Assembly: GCA_029251525.1 (NCBI GenBank)
Contig: JAQXDE010000014.1
Span: 124,001 to 188,000, forward strand
From: Saprospiraceae bacterium
GTDB taxonomy: Bacteria; Bacteroidota; Bacteroidia; Chitinophagales; Saprospiraceae
DNA length: 64,000 nt
Reading direction: 5' to 3'
Positions 25,234 to 36,700 of the stretch are shown in pieces. Under the pieces are notes generated by a model. The model ran no database searches, was not told the origin of the DNA, and saw nothing but the letters and a program-made list of their open reading frames with translations. The translations under genes were made by a program, and so were the position numbers. Numbering within the stretch: the stretch's first letter is position 1; every line of letters begins with the position of its first letter.

Positions 25234-28200
25234 TTATCGAATCAAAGTGACTTCACCTGATCGGGTCACTCTCTCACTTAAATCTCCAACTTCACATCCA
25301 ATGGTCATTACATAGACATATACATCCATAGGAGCAGGTTTATCTCCATCCATTCCATCCCACGCTTCTCCTGTATTAGAGGAAAAAACAGGATTTCCCC
25401 ATCTATTGAAAATCCTTATTTCAAAAACTTCTTCTATTTTTTCTTCTGTCAATGCATTGAAAGTATCATTCAATCCATCCCCATCTGGCGTAAATGCATT
25501 TGGTATTATTACTGATCCCGGATCACACGGTAAATTTACAGTAAGGGTAAAACTCCATTCTTTAGAACAACCTTCTTCATCTGTTACTGTAAAAACGTAA
25601 GTTGTTGTTGTTTGAAGAGGCAGTGCCATTGGGCTTTCACAATTTACACAACTTAACCCTGTTGTTGGCGACCAAACTGTACTCGCTATCGGATTAGTAG
25701 ATACAATTAGTAAATCAGGCACTTGGAAAGAATCCGGATAATCAATTATTGCATCTCCAGGAAAGCCTGCAACCTCAATCCCAAATGGATCATCCACCAC
25801 TCCAGACAAACCAGTATAAATACAATCTCCATCTTGAATTGAAATAGGGTAATCCCCTGCTGATAATCCTGTGAAAATTGGATTTGCTTGGAATTGTCCC
25901 CCGTCTAAACTAAACAACCAACCTGGTTGAACATTGGTTATAGATAATTCTCCATCATTTCCGTTTTCACACGTTGGAGATATAAAATCAGTCGTAATTG
26001 TAAAAGTGTTATCCTCTACAACTTCTACACTTCCAGTAGATGTACAAGAATTATTATCAGTTACTGTTACGTTATAAATACCGACAGGCAGATTGTTCAC
26101 TATTGGTACATTCCCTGCTCCAACAATACTCCATTCATAATTAGTTGCACCTCCTGGATTAACAAAAACAGAAACAGAACCTTCGCTCCCATTTGGACAA
26201 GTCGAAGTAGATTGAAAACTCAAAGTAGTTGCTGGATAATTACTCAACGTTATTGCACTCGTAGAATCACATCCTAAAATCGAAGTAAATGTCTCAGAGT
26301 AGGTCATCGGTGTTGAAACCATATCACCATGAATCATCACAGATTCTCCAACACACACTATTGTATCTCCAGAAGTAGAAATAGAAGTAAATGAAAGCAA
26401 TACAGTATCTACACTATAACATCCTGTTATTGAATTACTCGCTGTTACAATGTATTGCATCTCTTCATCCGGATTAATAACATTTACAGTTTGACAGGTA
26501 GTACAATCCAAAAAGTCATCACCTCCATCAATCGTTTGCCAATTGAAAGTATCAAAATTTCCAACTACTGTAAATGATGTATCCTGTGTAGGGCAAACGA
26601 TCGCATTTTCAGGCATCGTCATATTCACTGTATTTGGTTCAACAATTATACTAACCATATCAGTTTGAACTCCGCCACATGAATCAATTACTGTTACAGT
26701 ATAATCTCCTCCATCCCAAACGGTAAAAGTTGAATCCGTTGTTCCATCTTGCCACTCATAACTTACAAAGTGAGAACTTGCATTTAACTCTAAAGAAGAA
26801 TTATCACAAATTGTGATTGTACCCCCTAAATCCAATTCGTAAGGTTCAGGCACTTCTGTAAATTGAACAATGTTATTTGAATAATCACATTCACCAATAT
26901 TCGTTACAGGAAAATCTGAATTTAAATCATAAGGTAAGTTTATCGAATTATCATCATTGACCACGACGAAAACAGGATCGTCATATTGCGCAGGAATTGT
27001 GTATTCCACGAACGCACAACTATCAATAGGAACAGTTACACCAAGAACTTCTGTAGCCAAACCACTTGTAACTCCTGCAGTTGGATCACTTGTATAAAAT
27101 GTAATTGGGGTTGTAAATGATAAAATATTATCTCCTGAATTACATACTTCCAAAGTAACTACCAATTCATTTAAAGCACATTGAACATCGAGGCTATTAA
27201 TAGAAGCATCCGCTCCTAACTGTTGACCATGTTGCGTTAAGAAATTATTTAAAACTACATCGTTACCAACAATGTGATGTTGTTGTTGAGAAATAGGTAG
27301 ACTCAAATCATCATCGATATTTACATTGAAGTAGGAGTTTTGATTCCAAACTTGTCGAGTTGTTTGCCACGGGGTGGTTAGTGAATTGAATGCTCTGAGT
27401 AAACCATTATCATTATTAACATCTCCTTGAGATGATGACCCTGAAACTAAAATCTCTGTTAATCCATCACCATCAACGTCAACAACTACTGGAGATTCAG
27501 CTCTAGTAGCAGAAAATGCAATGGTTGTAAATAGTAAATTTCCGTTTGTTCCATCCCATATTTCCATAGCCTCAGTCCCTCTCGAAACGATTTCAAAATC
27601 GCCATCTCCATTAAAATCAAACGCAACAGAGCTTGTAAGATTCAAATCACTATTAACAGCAGGAACGGTCCATTTCAGGTTAAAATCATTTTCCAACGCT
27701 ATTAGAGCAGTTGTTGTTTTAAACACAATTTCTAACTGACCGTCACCATCAATATCGGCAATCGTAGACGGTGAAGCATTATCTCCTGGATCAAATTGTC
27801 CAATGATTGTATTAGTTTGTAAATCCCATCCATAAATCAAAGAAGAACTTCCTGGAATAACTGGATTAAAAACGGAAACAACTCCATCCAAATCTCCATC
27901 TTTATCTATATCCGCAATCGAGACAATTCCGTTATCAAGATTTGCTTCTACCACCATAGCAGCTACTCCATTATTAATGTCTATACTATAAACTCTTTTT
28001 CCCATCACCAATTCCAAACCATCACAGTTAGGACAAGCAGAGTCTTCTAATACATCTGCCGCAACTGATAAAACTGCATCAGCAGTTGTTATTGGAAGTA
28101 CGGCAATAATAGTCAAGTCATCAGCATTAAAAATGGTATTATTTGCATAAACTTCAACCGAACCGTCTCCATTAAAATCCGCCAAACCAACTGTTTCAGG

Positions 28201-31200
28201 CCAACCTGTTCCAGAACCATCTAAAATTTGTGAGGCTGTAAATGTTCCATCATGCTCAAATCGAGTCAAGGTAGAACCACCATAATAAAATATTTCACCA
28301 GTTCCATCTTTGTCCACATCAGCTACTGCGAGATAACTATGATCGTCCACCCCAGACACTGGAATTTGTAATTCTTCCTGACCATTTAATCCATCCAGAA
28401 TAATAATTCGATTATTTGTTAACGACTCTTGAGGAATAATTACTTCAGGAATCCCATCGCCATCTATATCTGCAGTCACCGGTGTTCCTGTCATAGAGAC
28501 ATTCGTATTACTCTGCCATTTTAATTGCCCCTGTACAATATCACTAGAAGTATTAACAAATAAACAATCATCTACACATTCATTATAAAATGCTAAATCA
28601 CAACCATCTTGTCCACAACATGCTGGATCAAAACAATCAATCAAACCATTTCCATCATCATCAATTCCATTATTGCAAATTTCTCCACAAATGATTTCAC
28701 TCACTTTTAATGAATCAACAAATTCACAAGCTCCCATCGAAATAGTCAATACATAAACTCCGGTATCTCCAACTGTAATCATCGAAGTAGTAGCCCCCGT
28801 ACTCCACAAAAATTCAGCTCCTAAAATTTCTGTTCCTAGCGTTACAGAATCGATGTTACAAATAGTAGTATCATTTCCTAAGTCGAAAGCATATGGATTA
28901 CTATTTGAAGTGACTCCAATAGGTATGATAGTTCCTACCGAATTATCAAAATGTTCCGTTCCTGTTTCTATGTTGTTATTGAAAAAAGAAGAGTTATTAA
29001 TATTTACTACAGCTGTTGAAGTTACACTTGAACTAGAAACATCTCCCCCAAGGAAAAGAGCCCCACCTTCTGACATATTGTTAAATCCTGCTCCATTAGT
29101 TGAAGTTGCAGAATTATTAAAGAAATAACAATTGTCAATAATAAAACTATGATTGTTTGGAGAAGGAAAATTGGATCTATCAAAAATCGCGATAGCTCCC
29201 CCTGCATTTCTATTAAGATCAAAATCCCCCGAATCACCTGCAGAAGTAAAAACAGTATTATCACAGAAATAACTTTCAGAAATATTTATCTCTGATAAAT
29301 AAAATAGTGATAATGCCCCTCCTGTTGAACCATTAGCTAATTGCTCTGCTCGATTACTAGAAAATTCGGAATTGGTAATTGTAATTGACGAGTTTGTATT
29401 GGTGGGGACAGTATCATCTATTCTTCCATTAAAGAAGATTGCCCCGCTTGCTGTTCTTCCATCATTTGTAACGGCAGCATCAATAGTCACGTTGTTTAAA
29501 AACTTACAATTATCCACTGAAACATCTAAAGTTGAGGATAAATTATTTATAATAAGAACTGCTGAACCACCTGCAAAAAATCCTCCTCCATTCGGACAAT
29601 CTACCTCGTCCGATTGAGTATTTTGTATAGTAATATTAGCATAATTAATTTGATGAATAGCATCAATCCCATTATTTGGAAGTACTGGTGGACAAGAAAC
29701 TCCTGAATAATTATAAACAAATCCTCTCCTCACTCCATCTCCATCGATGATCACATCGCCATCATCCTCTACCCCATAAAACGTAACAGTATAATCTTCC
29801 GGAATCAATGCTATCGGAGTTGTACTTGGAGAGGCAGCAGGCAAACTGTAAGTTCCACTGTGCACAAAAATCGTATCTCCACTACAAACCGAATTATCCA
29901 AAGCATACTGAATCGTTCGACATGGATTTCCAACATCTCCACACATAAAGGCATCCACACCAGTCGCTGCATCAACATGAGAATTTCCAAGACAATCAAC
30001 CACTGTAACTTCAATTGAATAACTAACTGAACAATCTGCATCTGCATTACCAGCTGTCAAGGTTAAAGTGAAAGTTCCAGTAGTATCAAATTGATAAACT
30101 AAATTTGCTCCTGTTCCAATTTCTAAACTATTCAATGTCCAGCTAAATATTGTAGCAGTCGGATCAACTGATGCACTTACAAAAAATACCTGAGGTGCTC
30201 CTGCGAAAATTGTTGTATCGTTTCCCGGACTATATGATAACTCCTCAATCGGATTATCACAATCCGTATCACAAACTATGGACCCTGTCAAACTAACTCT
30301 AGGGCCATTAATGAAAAATGTCATCCGATCTGCTTGCCCTTGGGTAAAGGCTGTCAAACATTCTATAGGATTAATATCCATATAATTTTCACGCATATCA
30401 TTTACATCTGTCGTAAATGGATTGTTCGCACTTGCATCATCTGCATCGGTAAAACAACTATTTTCATCTACGTTACAAGGCGCTTCTGCCATTGTCCAAT
30501 CCGGAGGAGTATCACAAACTCTATCTCCATCCAACAAACAATTATCATTTCCACATCCAGCTTGGAAAGTATGATACAATCCTAGATAATGTCCCATTTG
30601 TTGCACTAAAATAGTAGAATTTTCGGGAGTCGTTCCAAAATACTCAGCCTCTATTACAATTCCATCTCTATCTGTTCCATGAAAAACTGGTAGATAGGAA
30701 TATCCTCGAACGTCTCCTACCAGGGCATCACTTGACAAATCAGTAACTACCCAAATATTAATGTATTTTGTTGGATCCCATTTATCTATTTCTTTTAATA
30801 ATAAATCCTCCGTTTCAATTATTACGTTTGTCAGAAGTGATTCTTCTCTGGTGATTCCAGTAGCAGGATCTCCTGCTGAATTATTTTTTGCTAAACAAAA
30901 TTCAATCTCTGTATTTACTCCTGTACCAAACGATCCATCAAATGCAGCATTTAAATCTGAAATAGCCTGGTCTACTTGATCAGCAGAAATATTTGTTCCC
31001 GTTCCTACTGCTTCACCAGAGTGGACTATATGCACGACAACTGGCAATGTAAAATCTGCCAAAATACTTTCACTTTGATTAGAAAGATTACTTGTATAGT
31101 TAAAGGCTTGCTTTTCCTGATTGGCAATTTTTGTCTCAATGGAAGGATCTGCATCAATGGCTCGTTGTAACATATGATCATGCGCACTAAAAAGATAATC

Positions 31201-31317
31201 ATTTGCTCCTTGCAAGATATTATAGCCAGTGGGTGTTTGTGCATATCCAACACTCAATACCCCAATGATAATTGAGGCAAAAATAGTAATAGAAAAGCTT
31301 TTTGTAAATCCGTACAT
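25234..31317 (-). CDS. Giant type IX-secreted protein with inactive pappalysin-like domain, beta-helix and FG-GAP repeats
   Basis: 2027 residues. A signal peptide (about 1-27) precedes an M43/pappalysin-like metalloprotease domain (about 70-350). Its zinc motif, canonically HExxHxxGxxH, is QQMGHYLGLYH at 239-249, so the first zinc His and the catalytic Glu are both Gln; the Met-turn region (ENYMDINPIECLTAFTQGQ) is kept. Next: a PKD domain (about 360-445), a beta-helix segment (about 450-800; CRTIQYALDNSVCSGDTIFV), a CNNGIDDDGNGLIDCFDPAC calcium-type motif, and at least six FG-GAP/VCBS repeats (about 930-1300; ADIDGDGIPEVIIP, ADVDKDGTGEIFYYG). After further Ig-like modules it ends in a gliding-type (CHU_C, type B) sorting domain (IIPNAFTPDGDGLNDTF, FEIRIFNRWGNPVF). 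Probably a cell-surface adhesin or scaffold. Confidence 0.9.
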   Translation of the reverse strand: MYGFTKSFSITIFASIIIGVLSVGYAQTPTGYNILQGANDYLFSAHDHMLQRAIDADPSIETKIANQEKQAFNYTSNLSNQSESILADFTLPVVVHIVHSGEAVGTGTNISADQVDQAISDLNAAFDGSFGTGVNTEIEFCLAKNNSAGDPATGITREESLLTNVIIETEDLLLKEIDKWDPTKYINIWVVTDLSSDALVGDVRGYSYLPVFHGTDRDGIVIEAEYFGTTPENSTILVQQMGHYLGLYHTFQAGCGNDNCLLDGDRVCDTPPDWTMAEAPCNVDENSCFTDADDASANNPFTTDVNDMRENYMDINPIECLTAFTQGQADRMTFFINGPRVSLTGSIVCDTDCDNPIEELSYSPGNDTTIFAGAPQVFFVSASVDPTATIFSWTLNSLEIGTGANLVYQFDTTGTFTLTLTAGNADADCSVSYSIEVTVVDCLGNSHVDAATGVDAFMCGDVGNPCRTIQYALDNSVCSGDTIFVHSGTYSLPAASPSTTPIALIPEDYTVTFYGVEDDGDVIIDGDGVRRGFVYNYSGVSCPPVLPNNGIDAIHQINYANITIQNTQSDEVDCPNGGGFFAGGSAVLIINNLSSTLDVSVDNCKFLNNVTIDAAVTNDGRTASGAIFFNGRIDDTVPTNTNSSITITNSEFSSNRAEQLANGSTGGALSLFYLSEINISESYFCDNTVFTSAGDSGDFDLNRNAGGAIAIFDRSNFPSPNNHSFIIDNCYFFNNSATSTNGAGFNNMSEGGALFLGGDVSSSSVTSTAVVNINNSSFFNNNIETGTEHFDNSVGTIIPIGVTSNSNPYAFDLGNDTTICNIDSVTLGTEILGAEFLWSTGATTSMITVGDTGVYVLTISMGACEFVDSLKVSEIICGEICNNGIDDDGNGLIDCFDPACCGQDGCDLAFYNECVDDCLFVNTSSDIVQGQLKWQSNTNVSMTGTPVTADIDGDGIPEVIIPQESLTNNRIIILDGLNGQEELQIPVSGVDDHSYLAVADVDKDGTGEIFYYGGSTLTRFEHDGTFTASQILDGSGTGWPETVGLADFNGDGSVEVYANNTIFNADDLTIIAVLPITTADAVLSVAADVLEDSACPNCDGLELVMGKRVYSIDINNGVAAMVVEANLDNGIVSIADIDKDGDLDGVVSVFNPVIPGSSSLIYGWDLQTNTIIGQFDPGDNASPSTIADIDGDGQLEIVFKTTTALIALENDFNLKWTVPAVNSDLNLTSSVAFDFNGDGDFEIVSRGTEAMEIWDGTNGNLLFTTIAFSATRAESPVVVDVDGDGLTEILVSGSSSQGDVNNDNGLLRAFNSLTTPWQTTRQVWNQNSYFNVNIDDDLSLPISQQQHHIVGNDVVLNNFLTQHGQQLGADASINSLDVQCALNELVVTLEVCNSGDNILSFTTPITFYTSDPTAGVTSGLATEVLGVTVPIDSCAFVEYTIPAQYDDPVFVVVNDDNSINLPYDLNSDFPVTNIGECDYSNNIVQFTEVPEPYELDLGGTITICDNSSLELNASSHFVSYEWQDGTTDSTFTVWDGGDYTVTVIDSCGGVQTDMVSIIVEPNTVNMTMPENAIVCPTQDTSFTVVGNFDTFNWQTIDGGDDFLDCTTCQTVNVINPDEEMQYIVTASNSITGCYSVDTVLLSFTSISTSGDTIVCVGESVMIHGDMVSTPMTYSETFTSILGCDSTSAITLSNYPATTLSFQSTSTCPNGSEGSVSVFVNPGGATNYEWSIVGAGNVPIVNNLPVGIYNVTVTDNNSCTSTGSVEVVEDNTFTITTDFISPTCENGNDGELSITNVQPGWLFSLDGGQFQANPIFTGLSAGDYPISIQDGDCIYTGLSGVVDDPFGIEVAGFPGDAIIDYPDSFQVPDLLIVSTNPIASTVWSPTTGLSCVNCESPMALPLQTTTTYVFTVTDEEGCSKEWSFTLTVNLPCDPGSVIIPNAFTPDGDGLNDTFNALTEEKIEEVFEIRIFNRWGNPVFSSNTGEAWDGMDGDKPAPMDVYVYVMTIGCEVGDLSERVTRSGEVTLIR

Positions 31318-31829
31318 ATTTATTGTTTTTGTATAAAAAAGTGCATCTAAAATTTGACCACAAAATACGAGATGAATTTCGATTTTTAGTTATAAAAATC
31401 GAAATTAGATTGGGCATAAATAGCCTGAAATATAAAAGAAGATAAATAGTCTTATTTTGAGATTGATATATTATTTAATTGAGAAGGTTAAAATACGATA
31501 AAAATTATTTTTTTAGCAAAAAAATTGAAAATGTGATAGATAGGTGACGTTACGGAATCTTGAAAAAAATCCAAATAACCTATTGATAAATAGGTTGTTC
31601 TCCCCAAAGTGTTTGTGGTTCAAATGTAAAAGACAAGCTATTCTTTACGAGAAAATAATAAAATAACTAACTACCAAATAATAGATTTTGGGAACCTAAC
31701 CTTCTACAAACTAAAAATTCACTTAATCTCGTTCCACCTAATCCTAAAAAATTTGATTGACTTTTCTCAAAAATTAATTCAAATGAGCGAAAAGTAAGAA
31801 AAAAAGTAAATCAAACTTCAAAACAAAAA
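31318..31829. other. Noncoding region with two hairpins
   Basis: About 510 bases upstream of the giant gene and downstream of the hydrolase gene, both minus strand. It holds the 14-bp inverted repeat at 31375-31406 and a smaller hairpin at 31577-31596 (AACCTATT/AATAGGTT) that may end the hydrolase transcript. No complete consensus promoter was found. Confidence 0.35.
31375..31406. repeat. Perfect inverted repeat upstream of the giant secreted-protein gene
   Basis: AATTTCGATTTTTA and its exact complement, separated by GTTA, centred about 73 bases before the start codon at 31317. It could be an operator or a leader hairpin. Confidence 0.6.
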
Positions 31830-33224
31830 TTACATGCCAAGAATCCAATCAGAAACAAATTTCATCGCTTCCTCATTAAAAGTCTCTTCTATTTTTCCAT
31901 ACTCTGAAGGAGCTCCTGATTCTGCTTTTTGAAACAAATGATTCAAGCCTTTAAACTCTTTAATTGTTAGATTGCTGTTCCCAGCTTTAATTAAACTATT
32001 TTTTATTCCTTCCAAGTTTTCCTTTGAGGTCACCTGTAAATCCAACTCACCATTAATCGCCAAAACAGGACATTTTACTTTTGACAAATAGTATACTGGA
32101 TCAAATTGTATAAAATAAAGAAACCATTCGTCTAACATCATACCAAGCTGACCTTCAATAAATTCCTCTCTATTCTTCCCTTCCCTTTCCTGAGCAGACA
32201 ACATATTAAATCCCTCTGACAAAATATTCGTCAAACCTTTTCGCAAACCATTTGTGCTCATTTTAGAATTGTCATACATGAAATTAAAAACTTGTTTTGT
32301 AATTTTAGCATTCGTTTTACGTAAATTTATATCTATCCCTTCTGCCTTTGAAATTTTATCCGTTTGCAACATCATCAATTCGGGAATCTTAATTCCAGGC
32401 CCAGCCAAAAGCACAATAAAATCAACATCATCATTTTCACTTGCAACGATTGGAGCAATCATTCCTCCTTCACTATGCCCGCACAATCCAATTTTTTTCC
32501 CTGTCATTTCCTTTCTATTTCTCAAAAAGGAGATCGCAGCATTAACATCATCAGCGAAGTCTCTTGATGTCGCCCCTTTAAAATTTCCAGTTGACTTTGC
32601 TACACCTCGATCATCGTACCGGAGCACCGCAATCCCTTTTTTAGTAAAATGATCTGACAAAACTAAAAAAGGTTTATGTCCCATCAACTCTTCATTTCGA
32701 TCTTGCGGCCCAGAGCCTGTAATAAGTACAACTATTTGTTCAAATTTCCCACCAACAGGAGTGGTCAAAGTCCCTGCGAGTTCATGACCTCCTTTTAAAT
32801 TTACAAATTTCACCTCCTCTCGGCTATAATCAAAAATTTTAGGTTCTTGTGGTCGAGCCAATTCCTTTTTCTCGATTTTCTCACGGGTCATTTTTAATGG
32901 CAAAGACATTGATCCTTGTTTAAAAGTTCCTTCTATTATTGTTTTCTCATCATTCAGGGTTGCCGTATATTTCATTCCAATATTTGACATTTCAATTGTC
33001 AATTCTTTCCCCTCCATAACTACTTTTTCAACTGAAATTCCATTTGCTCCTTGGTCAGGGCTATCCATAGTTGCTTTCAATCTTCCATCATCCTTAATGA
33101 TATGAAAAACGAGGCGTAATTGCGTCCCTTGAACTTCTAGAGCCCCATTCCAATCACCTAAAATACTTTGAGCATTGATCAAATTTGAAATCGATAAAAG
33201 AAACACAACTATTATTTTGTTCAT
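31830..33224 (-). CDS. Secreted alpha/beta hydrolase with N-terminal beta domain
   Basis: 464 residues. A signal peptide ends near NLINAQ (19). Residues about 20-115 form a small beta-rich domain (LGDWNGALEVQGTQLRLVFH) often found before such hydrolases. From about 135 comes an alpha/beta hydrolase of the serine aminopeptidase S33 type: oxyanion-type VLITGSGPQDRNEE, RYDDRGVAKSTG, nucleophile elbow GLCGHSEGGM with Ser251, and the late strand PVLAINGELDLQV with the acid Asp, with the His in GLNHLFQKAE. The triad looks complete, so it is probably an active periplasmic or envelope esterase/peptidase of unknown substrate. The gene precedes the giant cargo gene in the same direction, separated by 512 bases. 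Confidence 0.9.
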   Translation of the reverse strand: MNKIIVVFLLSISNLINAQSILGDWNGALEVQGTQLRLVFHIIKDDGRLKATMDSPDQGANGISVEKVVMEGKELTIEMSNIGMKYTATLNDEKTIIEGTFKQGSMSLPLKMTREKIEKKELARPQEPKIFDYSREEVKFVNLKGGHELAGTLTTPVGGKFEQIVVLITGSGPQDRNEELMGHKPFLVLSDHFTKKGIAVLRYDDRGVAKSTGNFKGATSRDFADDVNAAISFLRNRKEMTGKKIGLCGHSEGGMIAPIVASENDDVDFIVLLAGPGIKIPELMMLQTDKISKAEGIDINLRKTNAKITKQVFNFMYDNSKMSTNGLRKGLTNILSEGFNMLSAQEREGKNREEFIEGQLGMMLDEWFLYFIQFDPVYYLSKVKCPVLAINGELDLQVTSKENLEGIKNSLIKAGNSNLTIKEFKGLNHLFQKAESGAPSEYGKIEETFNEEAMKFVSDWILGM

Positions 33225-33707
33225 GATGTTAATTTTTTAGTATTTGATTGGGGCAAATTAAATTGTAAAATATAGTTAAGATAATGGTGAATGATTATGA
33301 CAAAATGAAAAATATGTATTTTTGAACAGAAAGACTAACAGATAATCAGTCTAACGCATCTAGAATTTTAAATTATAATTAAATTCACAAGCAGCATTGC
33401 TATTAAAGAAAAGTATCTTTTATATGATCTCAAATTCAAGAAATTATAATTCAATTATTAGATTAAAATATTTTTGCCTTTACTGATCAAAACAGTGCTA
33501 AATATGCGCAATAAAATATAAAAAACTGTTTTCACCCTTAGCCGTGAGGTTTATTTTGATAAATTTAAGCAAATTTAAATATTGGCCTCATTTTGGAATT
33601 TCTATTTTACCAAAAAAAATAAATGTGGAAATCCATTATGAACTTTTCCCTCCAAACCGAATTTTAAAATAAAAAAAATCAATTCTTTCTGATAAAAATC
33701 AATTCTA
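33225..33707. other. Divergent intergenic region
   Basis: About 480 AT-rich bases between the hydrolase (minus) and the SprB-repeat protein (plus). TATTTTTG at 33469-33476 fits the -7 consensus on the plus strand but lacks a -33 box and is 230 bases from the start codon. Confidence 0.3.
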
Positions 33708-36700
33708 ATGAAAAAAAGAACAAACAAAATTTTTACGTTTTTTATTACCTTACTTTTTGCTGTTTTATTTATTAGCTTTTCTGGAAATCCACCCGATGGA
33801 AATACGGGTGCTCCCGGTGATAATCTTTGTACAGGATGCCACAGTAATTCAAATCCAAATGGATTTGCGGGTACGGTTAATGTAATAAATTTCCCATCGT
33901 CGATCACTCCCAACAGTACATACAATTTACAAGCAGAAATAACATACACATCAGGGACACCTGTCAGAGCAGGATTCCAAGCTGTTGTATTAGATGCAAG
34001 TAATAATAATTCTGGTGACCTTTCGACAACTGATCCAAACGTGGCGACTACTTTTCCAGGACTTCGTGAATATGTAGAACATTCCCCCGCTCAATCATTC
34101 GGCTCAGGTACCTCTGTTACCTATAGTTTTGATTGGGTCGCTCCAAACGCATCAAATGGAGAAGTAATAACTCTTTACATTGCCTCATTATTCGGAAATG
34201 GTGCAAACGGCAATGGTGGTGATTTGACGATCACCAATTCAATAAGTGGTACCATTGATTCTGGTGGCTCACCTCCAACAAGTTCCGCAACTGCTACTGA
34301 TGTTAGTTGTTTTGGAGGAAACGATGGAACTGCGACTGCACAAGTAAGTGGTGGAACACCCGGTTATACTTATGTATGGTCAAACGGCGGTTCAGGAGCA
34401 AGTATTTCAAACTTGATCGCAGGTTCTTATACGGTAACCGTTACTGATGCAAGTTCTCTCACAGCAACAGCAACAGCAGTTATTGGACAGCCCACTCAAC
34501 TTTCATTGTTGTTAATCAACCAAACGAATGTAGATTGTTTTGGTAATAACAACGGATCAGCAACTGTTCTTGGATCAGGAGGTACAACAGGCTATTCTTA
34601 TATTTGGTCAAATGGCGCCTCAGGCGCAACTAATTCAAATTTATCAGCAGGAACTTACACCGCAACAGTCACTGATGGAAATCTATGTACAAGCACAGAA
34701 GTGGTTACAATTACCCAACCTATTACTATTTCCCTTCTGACTACTTCCACAAATATTAGTTGTAATGGAGATAATAATGGAACTGCTTCTGCTTTTGGAA
34801 GTGGTGGTAGTAGTAGTTTTTCTTATGCTTGGTCAAATGGATTAAATGGACAAACCATTTCAAATTTGGGAGGAGGAACTTATACGGTTACTGCTACTGA
34901 TGCTACTAATTGCACCGAAGTGCAATCAGTTAACGTAACAGAACCTAGTGCGATTAGTATAAATATTTTACCGACAAATATTAGTTGTAATGGTGCAAAT
35001 GATGCTTCTGCTACAGCAATTGGAAATGGAGGAACGGGAGGTTTCACATACACTTGGTCTAATGGAACGACTGGCCCAACTATTTCAAATTTAAATGCTG
35101 GAACTTTTACTGTGACTGCAGTTGATGGTAATAACTGCATCCAAACTCAAACAGTTTCATTCACAGAACCGAGTGCTATAACAGTAATTATTTCTTCAAA
35201 TAACGTTCTTTGTAATAGTGAAAATAATGGCTCTGCCACAGCTTTTGGAAGTGGCGGCGCAGGTGGATTTTCATACCTTTGGTCAAATGGAATGAATGGA
35301 CAAACCATTTCAAGTCTTTCTCCGGGAACTTATACTGCAACTGCAACTGATGCCAACAATTGTACTCAAATAGAATCAATAACTATTTCTGAGCCTAATC
35401 CAATAGTTATAAATATTTCCCAAAGCAACATTTTATGTAATGGAGAAAATAATGGTACTGCAGGTGCAAATGGAAGTGGTGGAAGTGGAAATATTTCTTA
35501 CACTTGGTCTAATGGAATAAGTGGAGCGAACCTTTCAAACCTTATTGCTGGAGTTTATACAGTAACTGCTACCGATGCAAATAATTGTACTCAAACTGAA
35601 TCAGTGACTATTTCAGAACCAACAGAAATAATTATAAATTTCTCCCAAACTAATATTCTTTGCAATGGCGAAAATAATGGTGCTGCCTCTGCTAATGGAA
35701 GTGGTGGAAGTAGTGGATTTTCTTATTCATGGTCTAATGGTAGTAGTGATGCAACTATATCAAACCTATCTTCAGGAACTTACACCTTGACTATAACCGA
35801 TGCAAATAATTGTGAAAAAGTTGAATCGGTAACTATCACCGAACCTAATGCCATTGTTGTAAGTATTTCCCAAACGAATGTTCTTTGCAATGGAGAAAAT
35901 AATGGTGCCGCTGAAGCCAACGGTAATGGTGGAAGTGGAAACTTCAATTATATTTGGTCGAATGGAGATACTGGAGCAACTATTTCAAATCTTACTCCTG
36001 GAACATATACTACAACTGCTACCGATTCAAATGGGTGTACCCAAACGGAATCAGTTACCATTTCTGAATCACCTGAAATTACTCTGAATATTTTTTCAAA
36101 TGAAATAAGTTGTATTAATACTGACGATGGTTCGGCAACTGCCAGTGGAAATGGTGGGGCAGGAAACTTCACTTATGTTTGGTCGAATGGAATGAATGGT
36201 GCAACAATTTCTAATCTCTCGGCTGGAACATACACAGTCTCTGCGACTGATGGAAATAATTGCGAAACAACAGAGACCGTTAACCTGTCTAATCCAACTG
36301 CAATTATTCTCAATATTTCTCAAATTAATATTCTTTGCAATGGTGAAAACAATGGCTCTGCGACTGCCAGTGGAAATGGCGGAACTGGAAACTTAACTTA
36401 CACTTGGTCCAACGGCATGAGTGGAGCAATAATTTCAAATTTAAGTGCAGGGACTTATACAGTCTCCGCAACCGATTCTAATAATTGCGTAACTGCAGAA
36501 TCAGTTACTATTTCAGAACCAAACCAAATCACAATCTCTACTTCCCAAACAAATGTAAACTGTTTTGGAGAAAGTAATGGAACTGCCTTGGCAAATGGAA
36601 GTGGTGGAACCGGAAATTTATCCTACAACTGGTCAAATGGAGTGACTGGAAATTCTATTTCAAATTTGGTGGCAGGAACTTATACCCTCACAATGACTGA

